NCBI RefSeq assembly: GCF_025264625.1
Contig: NZ_CP093313.1
Span: 3,162,001-3,226,000 of the forward strand
Direction: 5' to 3'
Length of the DNA: 64,000 nucleotides
Source: Occallatibacter riparius
GTDB lineage: Bacteria > Acidobacteriota > Terriglobia > Terriglobales > Acidobacteriaceae
In this document: one piece after another, positions 8,392-16,761 of the stretch
Position numbering within the stretch: position 1 is the first letter of the stretch
Layout: each line of letters starts with the position of its first letter
Program-made: the position numbers and the translations under genes
The notes under the pieces: generated by a model
Told to the model about the DNA's origin: nothing
What the model saw: only the letters and a program-made list of their open reading frames with translations
Database searches by the model: none

Positions 8392-10535
8392 CAGTGTTCT
8401 CCGGACGGCTGCGGGTTGATACCCGAAGTCCTGATCCAATCGAGGAATGGCAGTGCGGACAGTCGAGAGGAGACGTCTTCCTTGCGCACGATAGCGGCTC
8501 CCCAATTCTCGAGCTGCGTGCGCTCCTGATCGCTCAGGGGCTTAGAGGTATAGATCAGAACCGGGAGGTTTTCTGTTTCAGGCCTGGAGCGGAGAGTGCG
8601 CAAGATATCGAAGCCGCTCATGTCGGGCATCAGCAGATCGAGGATGATCGCATCAGGAAGACCCTCGCGCAGAGCGTCAAGCGCCTCTGTGCCGTTGCCG
8701 ACCTCGCTGATCTGGAGCCACGGCTGGGATAGCAGCTGGCGAAGGACGTAGCGGGATACTTCGTTGTCGTCGACGATCAGAAGGCGTCGTGTTCCACGTG
8801 CGGGAGTAAGTTGGCGCAACTCGGAGAGCAGCCTCTCGCGATCGATGGGTTTGGACAGGAAGGAGCTGGCGCCGTGGTCATAGGCTGTTCGTGCGTGATT
8901 GTGGGCGCTGGTGACGATCACAGGGACCCCCGGATTACGATCCCGAATTCGGTCGATGAAGCTCCAGGCCTGCTCCTCGCCGACGTAGACGTCGGCGAGG
9001 ACCGCCGCCGGGGTGTGCCGCTCGGTCCACAACTCGGCTTGCGCGACAGTGGATGCGAGGATCGGCTGGAATTCGGTCTCGCGCAACGATGCTTCGACGT
9101 AATGCGCCTCACTCGGGTTGTCTTCGAGATAGAGGACAGGCATGCGATGGAATTCGGGTGCGGGCAGAGACTCGCCTTCTTCGGTGGAGACAGCCTCTCC
9201 GACATACACGGATGGGATGGTGAGGTAAAAGGTCGATCCGCGTCCCAGTTCACTTTGGAGGGCAATCTCTCCGCCGAGCAGCATGGCGAGATTTCGGCAA
9301 AGCGGAAGGCCCAGGCCTGTTCCGCGGTAGCGATCCTGGAGGGGATTCTCGACCTGGCTAAATTCCTTGAAGATCGTTTCGTAATGCTCGGGTGCGATGC
9401 CGATGCCGGTATCTGCGACAGCAAACTCGACGCGTCTGTTCTCGATGCTGCGGGCGCGCACTGAAACGGTACCGGAGGGGGTGAACTTGAGGGCATTGGA
9501 AATGAGGTTGCGCAGGATTTGCGAGACCTTGCCTTCATCGGTATGCAGGGGGGCCAGCGCGGATGCGTCCTCAAACAATAGATCGACGGAGGTATTGTCA
9601 GCCAGCAGCGGCTTGAGCATGCCCTTGAGGGCGCTGAAGAGTTCGTGGACGTCGAAGCGCTTGGGGCGCATGCGAATCTTGCCGGCCTCAACCTTGGCAA
9701 GATCGAGCAGGTCGTTGACCATTTCCTGCAGGTCGCGGGCGGATGACTCCATATAGCGGACCTGCCTCATCTGTTCGGGAGTCAGTTCACCATCGATGCG
9801 ATCGAGGAGTAAGCGGGCGAGCGAAACGATGGAATTGAGCGGTGTCCGGAACTCGTGGGAGACGTTGGAAAGGAACTTGGTTTTCAGTTCAGAGGCGCGA
9901 CGGAGGTAGTCTGCGCGCTCGTCCAGTTCCGCATACAAGGCGACGACACCGCGATTGGTGTCCTCAAGCTCGCGGTTCAACAGCTCCAGTTCTTCCTGGC
10001 GAGAGCGCAATTCCTGAAGGGTTTTGAGCAGCTCGCGATTCTGCCGCTCAATTTCAGTGAAAGGGTCGTCAGGGGCGCGACGCTGAATGGTGCGAACTGC
10101 TTCCTGGATGCTATTTGGATTCCAGCTCAGGCCCTGGTTTGGGGCGAACTTGGACATTCGCACCGAGGTGCCTTCAGCACTGCTGACGATTTCAAACTCG
10201 TCCATCAGGCGCCGGGTACCGATGATCCCCAGGCCCATACCCGTCTCCGACCGGTAGCGGCCGGCCAGAACCTCATCAAGGTTGCGAATACCCGGGCCTG
10301 AATCGGAGACCACGACTTCTATACGCTTGGGCGGTTCCAGCGACACCAGGAAGTTCACCTTGGCGTTGTGGGCATACCGAAAGCCATTGCGCGCCATCTC
10401 TGAGGTGGCGGTCGCGAGCCGGATCTGATCCTGGTTGTCCAAGCCCAGCGAGGCGGCGATTTCCCGCGCCTTCTGGCGAGCCTGGACGACGTCGCGATCA
10501 TTGCGCAAGGCAATCTGGAAAAGCTGGGTAAGCAT
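8391..10535 (-). CDS. RsbT-like ATPase fused to histidine kinase and two receivers
   Basis: A 714-residue fusion. Residues 1-135 form an RsbT/anti-sigma-type ATPase domain (N box SEMARNGFRYA, SDSGPGI, GMGLGIIG) like the free RsbT encoded upstream. A coiled-coil linker (about 155-225, LRSRQEELELLNREL) leads to a HisKA helix with H227 (VSHEFRTPLN) and a second ATPase domain (NLISNALKF, ADTGIGI, GTGLGL). Two receivers follow, one centred on D515 (VLADVYVG) and one on D633 (IILDLLMPD). The N-terminal ATPase could dock on a stressosome STAS protein, so that stress-driven release of RsbT-like modules would switch a phosphorelay. The gene follows the RsbT-phosphatase fusion after 5 bases. No membrane segments are visible. 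Confidence 0.9.
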   Translation of the reverse strand: MLTQLFQIALRNDRDVVQARQKAREIAASLGLDNQDQIRLATATSEMARNGFRYAHNAKVNFLVSLEPPKRIEVVVSDSGPGIRNLDEVLAGRYRSETGMGLGIIGTRRLMDEFEIVSSAEGTSVRMSKFAPNQGLSWNPNSIQEAVRTIQRRAPDDPFTEIERQNRELLKTLQELRSRQEELELLNRELEDTNRGVVALYAELDERADYLRRASELKTKFLSNVSHEFRTPLNSIVSLARLLLDRIDGELTPEQMRQVRYMESSARDLQEMVNDLLDLAKVEAGKIRMRPKRFDVHELFSALKGMLKPLLADNTSVDLLFEDASALAPLHTDEGKVSQILRNLISNALKFTPSGTVSVRARSIENRRVEFAVADTGIGIAPEHYETIFKEFSQVENPLQDRYRGTGLGLPLCRNLAMLLGGEIALQSELGRGSTFYLTIPSVYVGEAVSTEEGESLPAPEFHRMPVLYLEDNPSEAHYVEASLRETEFQPILASTVAQAELWTERHTPAAVLADVYVGEEQAWSFIDRIRDRNPGVPVIVTSAHNHARTAYDHGASSFLSKPIDRERLLSELRQLTPARGTRRLLIVDDNEVSRYVLRQLLSQPWLQISEVGNGTEALDALREGLPDAIILDLLMPDMSGFDILRTLRSRPETENLPVLIYTSKPLSDQERTQLENWGAAIVRKEDVSSRLSALPFLDWIRTSGINPQPSGEH

Positions 10536-10540
10536 GGTCC

Positions 10541-11527
10541 CTACAAACCTTTGATGACGATTACACTCGCATCATCGCGGCTCCGGCGAAAATCTCTCAG
10601 CAGAGCGCCCGCAATGACGGCCGGATGCCGGGATGCGAGACCAGCATAAGAGGCCAGATCCCACCGGGTCTGGACGCCATCGGAGTGCAGAATCAGGATT
10701 CCGCCCTGCGGCCAGGGAAACTGGAGTTCCTGGATGCGGGGAACGACCATTCCCAGAGTGCCGTTATGCGACATAAGGCTGCGCGAAACGCCATTCTGCA
10801 GCAACACTGCTGAGATATTCCCCACGCCCGCATAAAGCAGCTTGCCGTCGGATCGAATCTCGGCAACGGCTGCTACGGCGCCGCGGGTCTTCCGCAGGGC
10901 GTCATGCAGATACCCCAGGATGGCCCCCGGGCTCTTGTCGGTATGACGGCGAAAGGTTGTGATCGCTTCCTGGGCGGCTTCCGAAGCACCCCATCCATGG
11001 CCAAGGCCGTCGGCAAGCAGCACCAGGGTCCGATCAGCGAAGCACTCGCACGCCCATCCATCTCCGCAGAACCGTTCCCCCGGATAGGGAACTGCCATTC
11101 CAGCAATCGAGAGAGGGCAGGCCGGCCCGGAACCGATTTCCAGGAAGACGATTGTCCCGGAAGAGCTGGTGAAGATCTCGAAATTTGTGGCAATCCGTTT
11201 GATGGCCCCAAGGCCGCCACCCATGGTGCCGCCGGTCGAGTACCCATCTCTCATGGCACGGGTCAGATCGCCTATGCCGGGCCCGCTGTCCATGGCCAGC
11301 ACGCGGGCCAGGGATCGATCTCCATTTCGCGCGCCAGCCAAGATGATCTGGCCACCGCCGCCATGAACGAGCACGTTACGGGAGACCTCAGTGACTAGCA
11401 GAGCCAGTTCGCCGCCCCTGGTTTCATCGAATCCAAGGCGTTGGCCCATGGTCATGGCGGCGCGGCGCGCCTCGCCGACTGAACTCTGGTCGGTAACAGA
11501 AACGAATTCCGTCAGGATTACTTCCAT
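10541..11527 (-). CDS. RsbT-like ATPase fused to PP2C/SpoIIE-type phosphatase (RsbX-like)
   Basis: A 328-residue two-domain protein. Residues about 1-140 form a second RsbT-type ATPase (VTEVSRNVLVHGG, MDSGPGIGDL, GGGLGAIKRI). Residues about 145-328 form a compact PP2C-type phosphatase with the metal-binding phrases CGDGWAC, LADGLGHG and, near the end, LHSDGV. RsbX in Bacillus dephosphorylates RsbS and RsbR to reset the stressosome; a fused RsbT-like domain would tether that activity to the complex. The ATG overlaps the end of rsbT by 10 bases. All core PP2C aspartates appear present. Alternatively it may act on a different STAS protein in the manner of RsbU, which also joins an RsbT-binding part to a phosphatase. 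Confidence 0.87.
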   Translation of the reverse strand: MEVILTEFVSVTDQSSVGEARRAAMTMGQRLGFDETRGGELALLVTEVSRNVLVHGGGGQIILAGARNGDRSLARVLAMDSGPGIGDLTRAMRDGYSTGGTMGGGLGAIKRIATNFEIFTSSSGTIVFLEIGSGPACPLSIAGMAVPYPGERFCGDGWACECFADRTLVLLADGLGHGWGASEAAQEAITTFRRHTDKSPGAILGYLHDALRKTRGAVAAVAEIRSDGKLLYAGVGNISAVLLQNGVSRSLMSHNGTLGMVVPRIQELQFPWPQGGILILHSDGVQTRWDLASYAGLASRHPAVIAGALLRDFRRSRDDASVIVIKGL

Positions 11528-11940
11528 CGGATAACAGTCACTTTGGTTCCTTTGCCTACTTCCGATTGGATGTCGAATTCGTTCACCAGGCGCTTGCTGC
11601 CTCCAAGCCCGAGTCCCATTCCCGACGCTGAGGTATACCCATCCTTCAGTGCCAGATCGATATTCGGGATACCCGGCCCCTGATCTTCAAAGACCAGGCG
11701 CAGTCCGCTCTTCGCTCCGGAGGTGATCACCTCGGCGGTCATGCTTCCACCTTTCCCGTGATCCAGAGCGTTACGTGCCAGTTCGCTGGCGGCGGTAACG
11801 AGTTTTGTCTGATCCACCAGGCTGAAGCGGAGCTCAATGGCCCACTGCCTTACTTTCTGGCGGGCCAGCACTACGTCGTTCGAGTTCTTTAGCGGCTGGG
11901 TCTCACGCTTGACGATGTTCATGGTCAGTTCCATTGGCAT
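11518..11940 (-). CDS. rsbT: RsbT-type serine/threonine kinase of the stressosome
   Basis: A single-domain GHKL kinase of 134-140 residues, the usual RsbT size. It shows the N box SELARNALDHG, the G1 box EDQGPGIPN and the G2 box GMGLGLGGSKR. In Bacillus, RsbT phosphorylates RsbS and RsbR in the stressosome and, once released, activates its partner. The start may be ATG 11940 or the in-frame ATG at 11922, which better matches known RsbT N-termini; either overlaps the end of rsbS. The gene lies between rsbS and the RsbT-phosphatase fusion. It is the first of three RsbT-type domains encoded in a row. Confidence 0.93.
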   Translation of the reverse strand: MPMELTMNIVKRETQPLKNSNDVVLARQKVRQWAIELRFSLVDQTKLVTAASELARNALDHGKGGSMTAEVITSGAKSGLRLVFEDQGPGIPNIDLALKDGYTSASGMGLGLGGSKRLVNEFDIQSEVGKGTKVTVIRWK

Positions 11941-12298
11941 CTTCTGCGACAGCCCCCAGCAGGAGTTCCATGCCCGCCTCGACGGTCAAAGCCGTACGCA
12001 CTCCAGGCAAGGACATCCCGAGTTCGACGAGCGTGATGGCCACGGCCGGCTGCATTCCGACGACCACAGTGTCGGCGCCCAACACGCGGGACATAGCCGC
12101 AATGTTGGCCAGCATGCGGCCGATGAACGAGTCGACAATCTCGAGCGATGAGATATCGATGAGTACGCCCGTCGATCCGTATTCGGAGATGCGGTGGGTT
12201 ACGTCGTCCTGGAGTTGGAGTGCGAGCTTGTCGTGCATATCGATCTGGATGGTGATCAACAGCAGCGGTCCCATGCGAAGTACGGGAATTTTCTCCAT
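11903..12298 (-). CDS. rsbS: RsbS, STAS-domain stressosome scaffold protein
   Basis: A 131-residue STAS protein, close to the usual RsbS length. The phrase DISSLEIVDSFIGRML holds the serine that corresponds to the RsbT phosphorylation site (Ser59 in Bacillus RsbS). VVVGMQPAVAITLVELG matches the second conserved STAS helix. RsbS and RsbR co-assemble into the stressosome core. The ATG directly follows the rsbR stop codon (TAG then ATG), with GGAGGAG just upstream, so the two are translated together. The end overlaps rsbT. Confidence 0.95.
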   Translation of the reverse strand: MEKIPVLRMGPLLLITIQIDMHDKLALQLQDDVTHRISEYGSTGVLIDISSLEIVDSFIGRMLANIAAMSRVLGADTVVVGMQPAVAITLVELGMSLPGVRTALTVEAGMELLLGAVAEDANGTDHEHRQA

Positions 12299-13189
12299 CT
12301 ACTCCTCCCGCTTCGCGATCAGATGAGCCAATGGACTTAGGGGTGCGGCGGTCTGGCGCACCACAGCTCTTCCGCTGCGCTGCAGAGCCAAGGCGAACGC
12401 GTCAGACAGCTTAGCCTTGGTAATGACATCTTCAAGGTTGATGCCCAGGTGAACGATGGTCTGCGCAATCTGCGGACGCACGCCGCTGATAATGCACTCG
12501 GCCCCCATCAAGCGGGCGGCCGTGATGGTCTTGAGCAGATGCTGCGCCACGAGGGTATCCACCGTGGGTACGCCGGTGATGTCGATAATGGCGTACTTGG
12601 AGTTGGTAGCAACCACCGTTTGCAGGAGGTTCTCCATCACCACCTGAGTGCGCGAGCTATCCAGCGTGCCGATGATGGGAAGGGCCAGGATGCCGTCCCA
12701 GAGTTTGACCACCGGGGTCGACAGCTCCAGAAGTTCCTGTTGCTGCCGGGAGATCAGTTCCTCCCTTGTGTCCATGAACGCTTCGGTAGTGATCAGGGCC
12801 AAGCGGTCGAGCAGTTCGGTCGCGGTCCAAAGGGCGGCGAACATGCGGTCCTGGTCGCCCTTGAACTTCTTACGGATTTCAGCAAAGAGCGGCTGTTTGA
12901 GGGAGAGGACGAAGGTGGTAACTTCGACCGGAGAAAAGCCCTGCCGCGCGCGGGAGGCGGAAATTTCCTTGAGAAGCGCCCGGGCGGTATCCCATCCGCC
13001 TGCGCTGATGTCGGTGGGCCCGCTTGTCCTGACCCCTTCCACGATGGCATTGAGAATATCGCGGGTCTGCTCTTCAAGCTCTGCCTTGCTGATTACGCCA
13101 GCGCGTTCAATGACCTTGGCCAACTCGGAAAGCCATTGCTTCCGAATGGGCTCCGCACTCTCAGAAATGATCTCCGCGAGATCGTTCAT
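12299..13189 (-). CDS. rsbR: RsbR-type stressosome sensor (N-terminal sensor plus STAS)
   Basis: A 296-residue protein. Residues about 1-155 are an all-helical RsbR-N-like (globin-fold type) sensor half, and residues about 165-275 are a STAS domain. Both phosphorylatable threonine regions of RsbR are recognisable: DITGVPTVDT and the downstream SGVRPQIAQTIVHLG. A Pro/Ala-rich tail follows. RsbR paralogues form the turrets of the stressosome and sense stress. AAGGAG lies 6 bases before the ATG. It leads the rsbR-rsbS-rsbT cluster, and only one RsbR is encoded here. The signal sensed is unknown, and no haem-ligating residue can be assigned by eye. Confidence 0.93.
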   Translation of the reverse strand: MNDLAEIISESAEPIRKQWLSELAKVIERAGVISKAELEEQTRDILNAIVEGVRTSGPTDISAGGWDTARALLKEISASRARQGFSPVEVTTFVLSLKQPLFAEIRKKFKGDQDRMFAALWTATELLDRLALITTEAFMDTREELISRQQQELLELSTPVVKLWDGILALPIIGTLDSSRTQVVMENLLQTVVATNSKYAIIDITGVPTVDTLVAQHLLKTITAARLMGAECIISGVRPQIAQTIVHLGINLEDVITKAKLSDAFALALQRSGRAVVRQTAAPLSPLAHLIAKREE

Positions 13190-13298
13190 TGCCTGCTCCT
13201 TGGGATGAATATGCGGGTGGGGAATTGAACCTGGAGAACTAGCAGATGGCGAGCGGAAGGGTCCTCAACCAGATCCCTCTCCAGGGATTGGATTGCAA

Positions 13299-13676
13299 TT
13301 AGCGTATCAGTTGTTGCAGCTTTTCGCGGAACACTTCCATGCCCTCCCACTTGGACACATAGGAGGATATGTTGAAGAGCTCGCAGAGCTCACGATGTTC
13401 GTCAAGGACTGACCAAATCAGGATGGGAATCGCGGACAGGCGAGGCGTACTGTGCCACTTGCGGAGCAACTCGAATCCGCTGTCTACGCCTAGATCCAGG
13501 TCAAGAACGATGGTGTCCGGAAGGGTGGTCTTGCCGGCAAGCCCCTCTTCAAGCAGCGCAGAGGCCGCGGGCACGGAATTGCGCGTGTGGATCTTGTCAA
13601 AGCCCAACGACTCCGCAACTGCCGCGGCTTTCTTCAAGTCTCCCGACGCATCGTCGATGAGAAGCAATTCCCGCAT
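13299..13676 (-). CDS. Single-domain response regulator upstream of rsbR
   Basis: A 125-residue receiver domain without an output domain: MRELLLIDDASGD at the start, phosphoacceptor Asp in IVLDLDLGVDSGFELL, and ILIWSV then SSYVSKWEG near the end in place of the usual invariant lysine region. The frame is open 30 codons further upstream, but the ATG at 13676 has AAGGGTG 8 bases before it and gives a normal receiver length. It lies 109 bases upstream of rsbR on the same strand, so it may be first in the stressosome operon. A single-domain receiver fits a shuttle between the hybrid kinases downstream, but this is inferred. Confidence 0.85.
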   Translation of the reverse strand: MRELLLIDDASGDLKKAAAVAESLGFDKIHTRNSVPAASALLEEGLAGKTTLPDTIVLDLDLGVDSGFELLRKWHSTPRLSAIPILIWSVLDEHRELCELFNISSYVSKWEGMEVFREKLQQLIR

Positions 13677-14113
13677 ACTAGAACACCCTTGATGGCCCAT
13701 TGTGCCGGAGTAGTGTAATTGCCGAGCCTGGAAAGCGCAAAACCGATGCTGCTCGGTCGATTCCACCGCGCCACTCGCCCGCCTATGTGGTCAAAGAGCC
13801 AAACGATGCCATCAAATTTCTCTCCGGTTCTGCGGATGTCAAGGCTTGGTGGAAGTGTAGCCGATCCGGGCCAGGTCAGCCTTCGAATTCGTGCAGGCTT
13901 TGCGGGGTTAGCGGACCATACCACTACTGCGCGAAGGTGCTGAGAAAGCTGGGTTCCGAGAATACGTGTAGCTGTTGCAGGCCTCAAGCAAATGCTCAGG
14001 TCGACGGGCGTCAAGGCAAACCGATGGATCGCAATCCAGTTCCAGTCTGGTCGGATATGCCAAATGCGCATGAGGCATACGGAGTAATCTTTCTCGTACC
14101 GGAGACTTATCGA
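13677..14113. other. Divergent intergenic region between receiver gene and GH35
   Basis: This 437-bp region separates the minus-strand signalling operon from GH35. The GH35 frame happens to be open through it, but the translation is Cys/Pro/Arg-rich with no domain, and a good signal peptide begins only at 14114. It must carry both promoters. I see no clear operator; a lone TCGATTCCA half-site at 13757-13765 lacks its second arm. Confidence 0.5.
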
Positions 14114-16732
14114 ATGTTCTTCGCCTTGCTGAAGGATTCTACGGGGCTGGCCAGAAGCGTGCGCGGGCGGCGCGTGGCGGCCCTCGCTGTCCCTTTCATT
14201 TTTCTGTCTGGGTTTCGGATTACGACGTCTGCGGCGCAGGTGCTTACCGCCATCCGCATCGATGCCAGTCAGCCGTATAGCGAACCCGGAGCGGCGCGTT
14301 ATGAGGGCGGCACGTCGAAATCGGTCTCCGGCAGCACCCTGGCTGTGAATAGCCGCTACTTTGTGCGCGACGGCAAGCCCTGGCTGCCGGTGGTGGGGGA
14401 ATTCCACTATGCGCGCTACCCGGAATCGCGCTGGGAAGAGGAGATCCTGAAGATGAAGGCGGGCGGCATTGATGTGGTTGCCAGCTACGTCTTCTGGATC
14501 CACCACGAAGAGATCGAGGGCCAGTTTGACTGGCAGGGGCAGCGCGACCTGCGCCGCTTCGTGCAGCTCTGCGCTAAGCACGGAATGTATGTCGAGCTGC
14601 GCATCGGGCCATGGGATCACGGCGAAGTGCGCAACGGGGGCTTTCCCGATTGGCTACTCAAGAAGCAGCTTAAGACGCGCGTCAACGACCCGGTGTATCT
14701 CTCGTACGTTCGCAGGTGGTATGGGCAGATCGCCCAGCAGGTGCGAGGGCTTATGTGGAAGGACGGCGGCCCGATCATCGGGATTCAACTGGAGAATGAA
14801 TATAGTCAGCGCGGACCCGGGGCCGGCGAAGCGCACATTCTCGAACTCAAGAAACTCGCCGTTGCTGCTGGCTTTGATGTTCCTTACTATTTCGTGACCG
14901 GGTGGGATCAGGCCGTTGTGCCGCATGACGCGGTTATCCCGGTTTATGGGGGCTATCCTGATGCGCCGTGGGATGCCTCAACCGCGAAGCTTCCACCCTC
15001 TGAAGTTTATGCATTCCGATTTCATAGCCGTGTCGCCTCCAACATGGGCGTGATCGGCGGGGCGTCAGCGGCAGTTGAGGACACTTCAGCACAGGCTCCG
15101 CTGCCTTATCTCACGGCGGAGATTGGGGGTGGCTTGCAGAATACATATCACCGCCGTCTCGTGGTGCATCCGGACGACATTGCAGCCATGTTTCCGGTGA
15201 TGCTGGGTTCCGGTGTGAATCTGTACGGCACGTATATGTTTCAGGGCGGCGAGAATCCAGAAGGCAAGCTCTCGACCCTGCAGGAGTCGCAGGCCACCGG
15301 TTATCCGAACGATGTGCCCATCAAGTCCTACGACTTTCAGGCGCCGCTGGGCGAGTTCGGGCGGGAGCGTGAGTCGTTCCGCAAGATGAAAGTGTTCCAG
15401 TACTTCCTCAACGACTTCGGCGACTACCTCGCACCGATGATGGTTCACGCGCCCGACCAGCAACCGGCGAATCCGTCTGACCTCTCAGTGCCGCGCGCTT
15501 CCTTGCGATCGCGGGGAGACTCGGGATTCATCTTCTTCAACAACTACGTGCGCAATTACGAGACCCCGGCGCGGTCCGCAGCGCAATTTGAAGTTCGTCT
15601 TCCCCATGGAACAGTGCGCGTGCCGAGCCGTCCAGTCGACATTCCTGCGGGCGCTTACTTCATCTGGCCCTTCAACCTGCATGCAGGCGGAGTCAACATC
15701 CGGTACAGCACCGCGCAGCTGTTCACGCGCATCGCGGGCGATGGAGGCGACACTCTCTACTTTGCAGCGATTCCTGGCATTCCCGTGGAGTTCGCGTTTG
15801 ATTCGGATACGGTTGGATCTCTGCAGTCCTCCAGCGGCAAAACCAGCCACGATGCGGGTCTGGTAACGGTGAGCGAATTGCGGCCAGGGGTCGATTCGTT
15901 CGTCGACGTGACGGGCTCGAAGGGCGGCAAAGTCCACCTTGTGGTTCTAACAGGACGCGAAGCGGAAGATGCGTGGAAGGTTCAGTTCGCGTCCAAGTCT
16001 GGCGGCGGTCGCGTAAGCGATCACTTGCTCATCACGGCAGATGACTTTTTCGTCGACCAGGACGGCGGGAAGCAGCGTGTTGTTCTCCGTTCTCGCGGAG
16101 AGTCGAATTTCGCATTCACCATCACGCCGCCTCTGACCCTGGCTCCGCATGGCAACGTGCCATTGGTTCAGGCGGACGCTACGGCGCGGATGGTTCGCTT
16201 TACGGCCGATGCAGGGGAGCGGGACCTGGAGCTAAAGTACCGGTTGGTTAAGCCCGCTGGCGACGCGCCACCGGTGAAGCTAGGCCCTGCGCCTGCCTGG
16301 CGGCCGCAGGGCGTGGCCATGGCACCCGGGATCGCCGAACCGCCGTACGCTGCGCGCTGGTCCATCGAGCTTCCGCCGAATGTCTTCAACGGCCCGAGCG
16401 ACGTTTTCTTGCAGGTAGAGTATCAGGGAGATTTAGCTCGTTTTACCGCGGGCGACAGGCTACTTACAGATAACTTTTACGATGGCCAGACGTGGTCCAT
16501 AGGCCTGCGTAGATTCCTGGAATTGAAAGACGGTTCATTCGGACTGACAATTGTGCCGTTGCGGCGCGATGCTCCCGTCTACTTCGAGTTCCAGGAGGCT
16601 CCCGCTTTCGGAGCAAACGGCCAGGCGGCCGTGTTGCAGAGCTTGCGCCTTGTGCCTGAGTACGAGCTTGTGCTCACCGGCGGCGATAATCAATCGGCAG
16701 GCCGTAGTCGTCGCGCTGCGCCGAGTCCTTGA
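14114..16732 (+). CDS. Exported GH35 beta-galactosidase
   Basis: An 872-residue glycoside hydrolase family 35 enzyme. The first 40 residues contain a basic stretch and the hydrophobic segment VAALAVPFIFLSGF, ending in TTSAAQ, a probable signal peptide. The barrel carries the acid/base motif LENEYSQ (E229) and the nucleophile in LTAEIGGG (E336). Also present is GEFHYARYPESRWEEEI, the hallmark beginning of GH35 catalytic domains. The C-terminal 400 residues are beta-sandwich domains. GH35 enzymes release terminal beta-linked galactose. The ATG at 14114 (GGAG 9 bases upstream) is chosen over much longer in-frame starts because it begins the signal peptide. The gene converges on a GH2 gene 29 bases away. 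Confidence 0.9.
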   Translation: MFFALLKDSTGLARSVRGRRVAALAVPFIFLSGFRITTSAAQVLTAIRIDASQPYSEPGAARYEGGTSKSVSGSTLAVNSRYFVRDGKPWLPVVGEFHYARYPESRWEEEILKMKAGGIDVVASYVFWIHHEEIEGQFDWQGQRDLRRFVQLCAKHGMYVELRIGPWDHGEVRNGGFPDWLLKKQLKTRVNDPVYLSYVRRWYGQIAQQVRGLMWKDGGPIIGIQLENEYSQRGPGAGEAHILELKKLAVAAGFDVPYYFVTGWDQAVVPHDAVIPVYGGYPDAPWDASTAKLPPSEVYAFRFHSRVASNMGVIGGASAAVEDTSAQAPLPYLTAEIGGGLQNTYHRRLVVHPDDIAAMFPVMLGSGVNLYGTYMFQGGENPEGKLSTLQESQATGYPNDVPIKSYDFQAPLGEFGRERESFRKMKVFQYFLNDFGDYLAPMMVHAPDQQPANPSDLSVPRASLRSRGDSGFIFFNNYVRNYETPARSAAQFEVRLPHGTVRVPSRPVDIPAGAYFIWPFNLHAGGVNIRYSTAQLFTRIAGDGGDTLYFAAIPGIPVEFAFDSDTVGSLQSSSGKTSHDAGLVTVSELRPGVDSFVDVTGSKGGKVHLVVLTGREAEDAWKVQFASKSGGGRVSDHLLITADDFFVDQDGGKQRVVLRSRGESNFAFTITPPLTLAPHGNVPLVQADATARMVRFTADAGERDLELKYRLVKPAGDAPPVKLGPAPAWRPQGVAMAPGIAEPPYAARWSIELPPNVFNGPSDVFLQVEYQGDLARFTAGDRLLTDNFYDGQTWSIGLRRFLELKDGSFGLTIVPLRRDAPVYFEFQEAPAFGANGQAAVLQSLRLVPEYELVLTGGDNQSAGRSRRAAPSP

Positions 16733-16761
16733 GTGCGCGGCTTGCGCGTACGGCGCTTTGT

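Noticed and set aside
8389..8505. A longer N-terminus of the REC-PAS kinase (start at 8505).
   Set aside because: It would overlap the preceding gene by 115 bases and adds no domain; the TGATG-coupled ATG at 8391 gives a normal receiver start.
13757..13765. TCGATTCCA, half of the mannoside-locus operator, upstream of GH35.
   Set aside because: The opposite arm (TGGAA) is absent, so it is likely chance.
13700..14113. Extension of the GH35 frame by 138 codons.
   Set aside because: Cys/Pro/Arg-rich, no family likeness, and it would bury the signal peptide that begins at 14114.
13634..14620. A 328-codon minus-strand frame across the receiver gene and the GH35 start.
   Set aside because: It overlaps two well-supported genes and has no recognisable domain or ribosome site.
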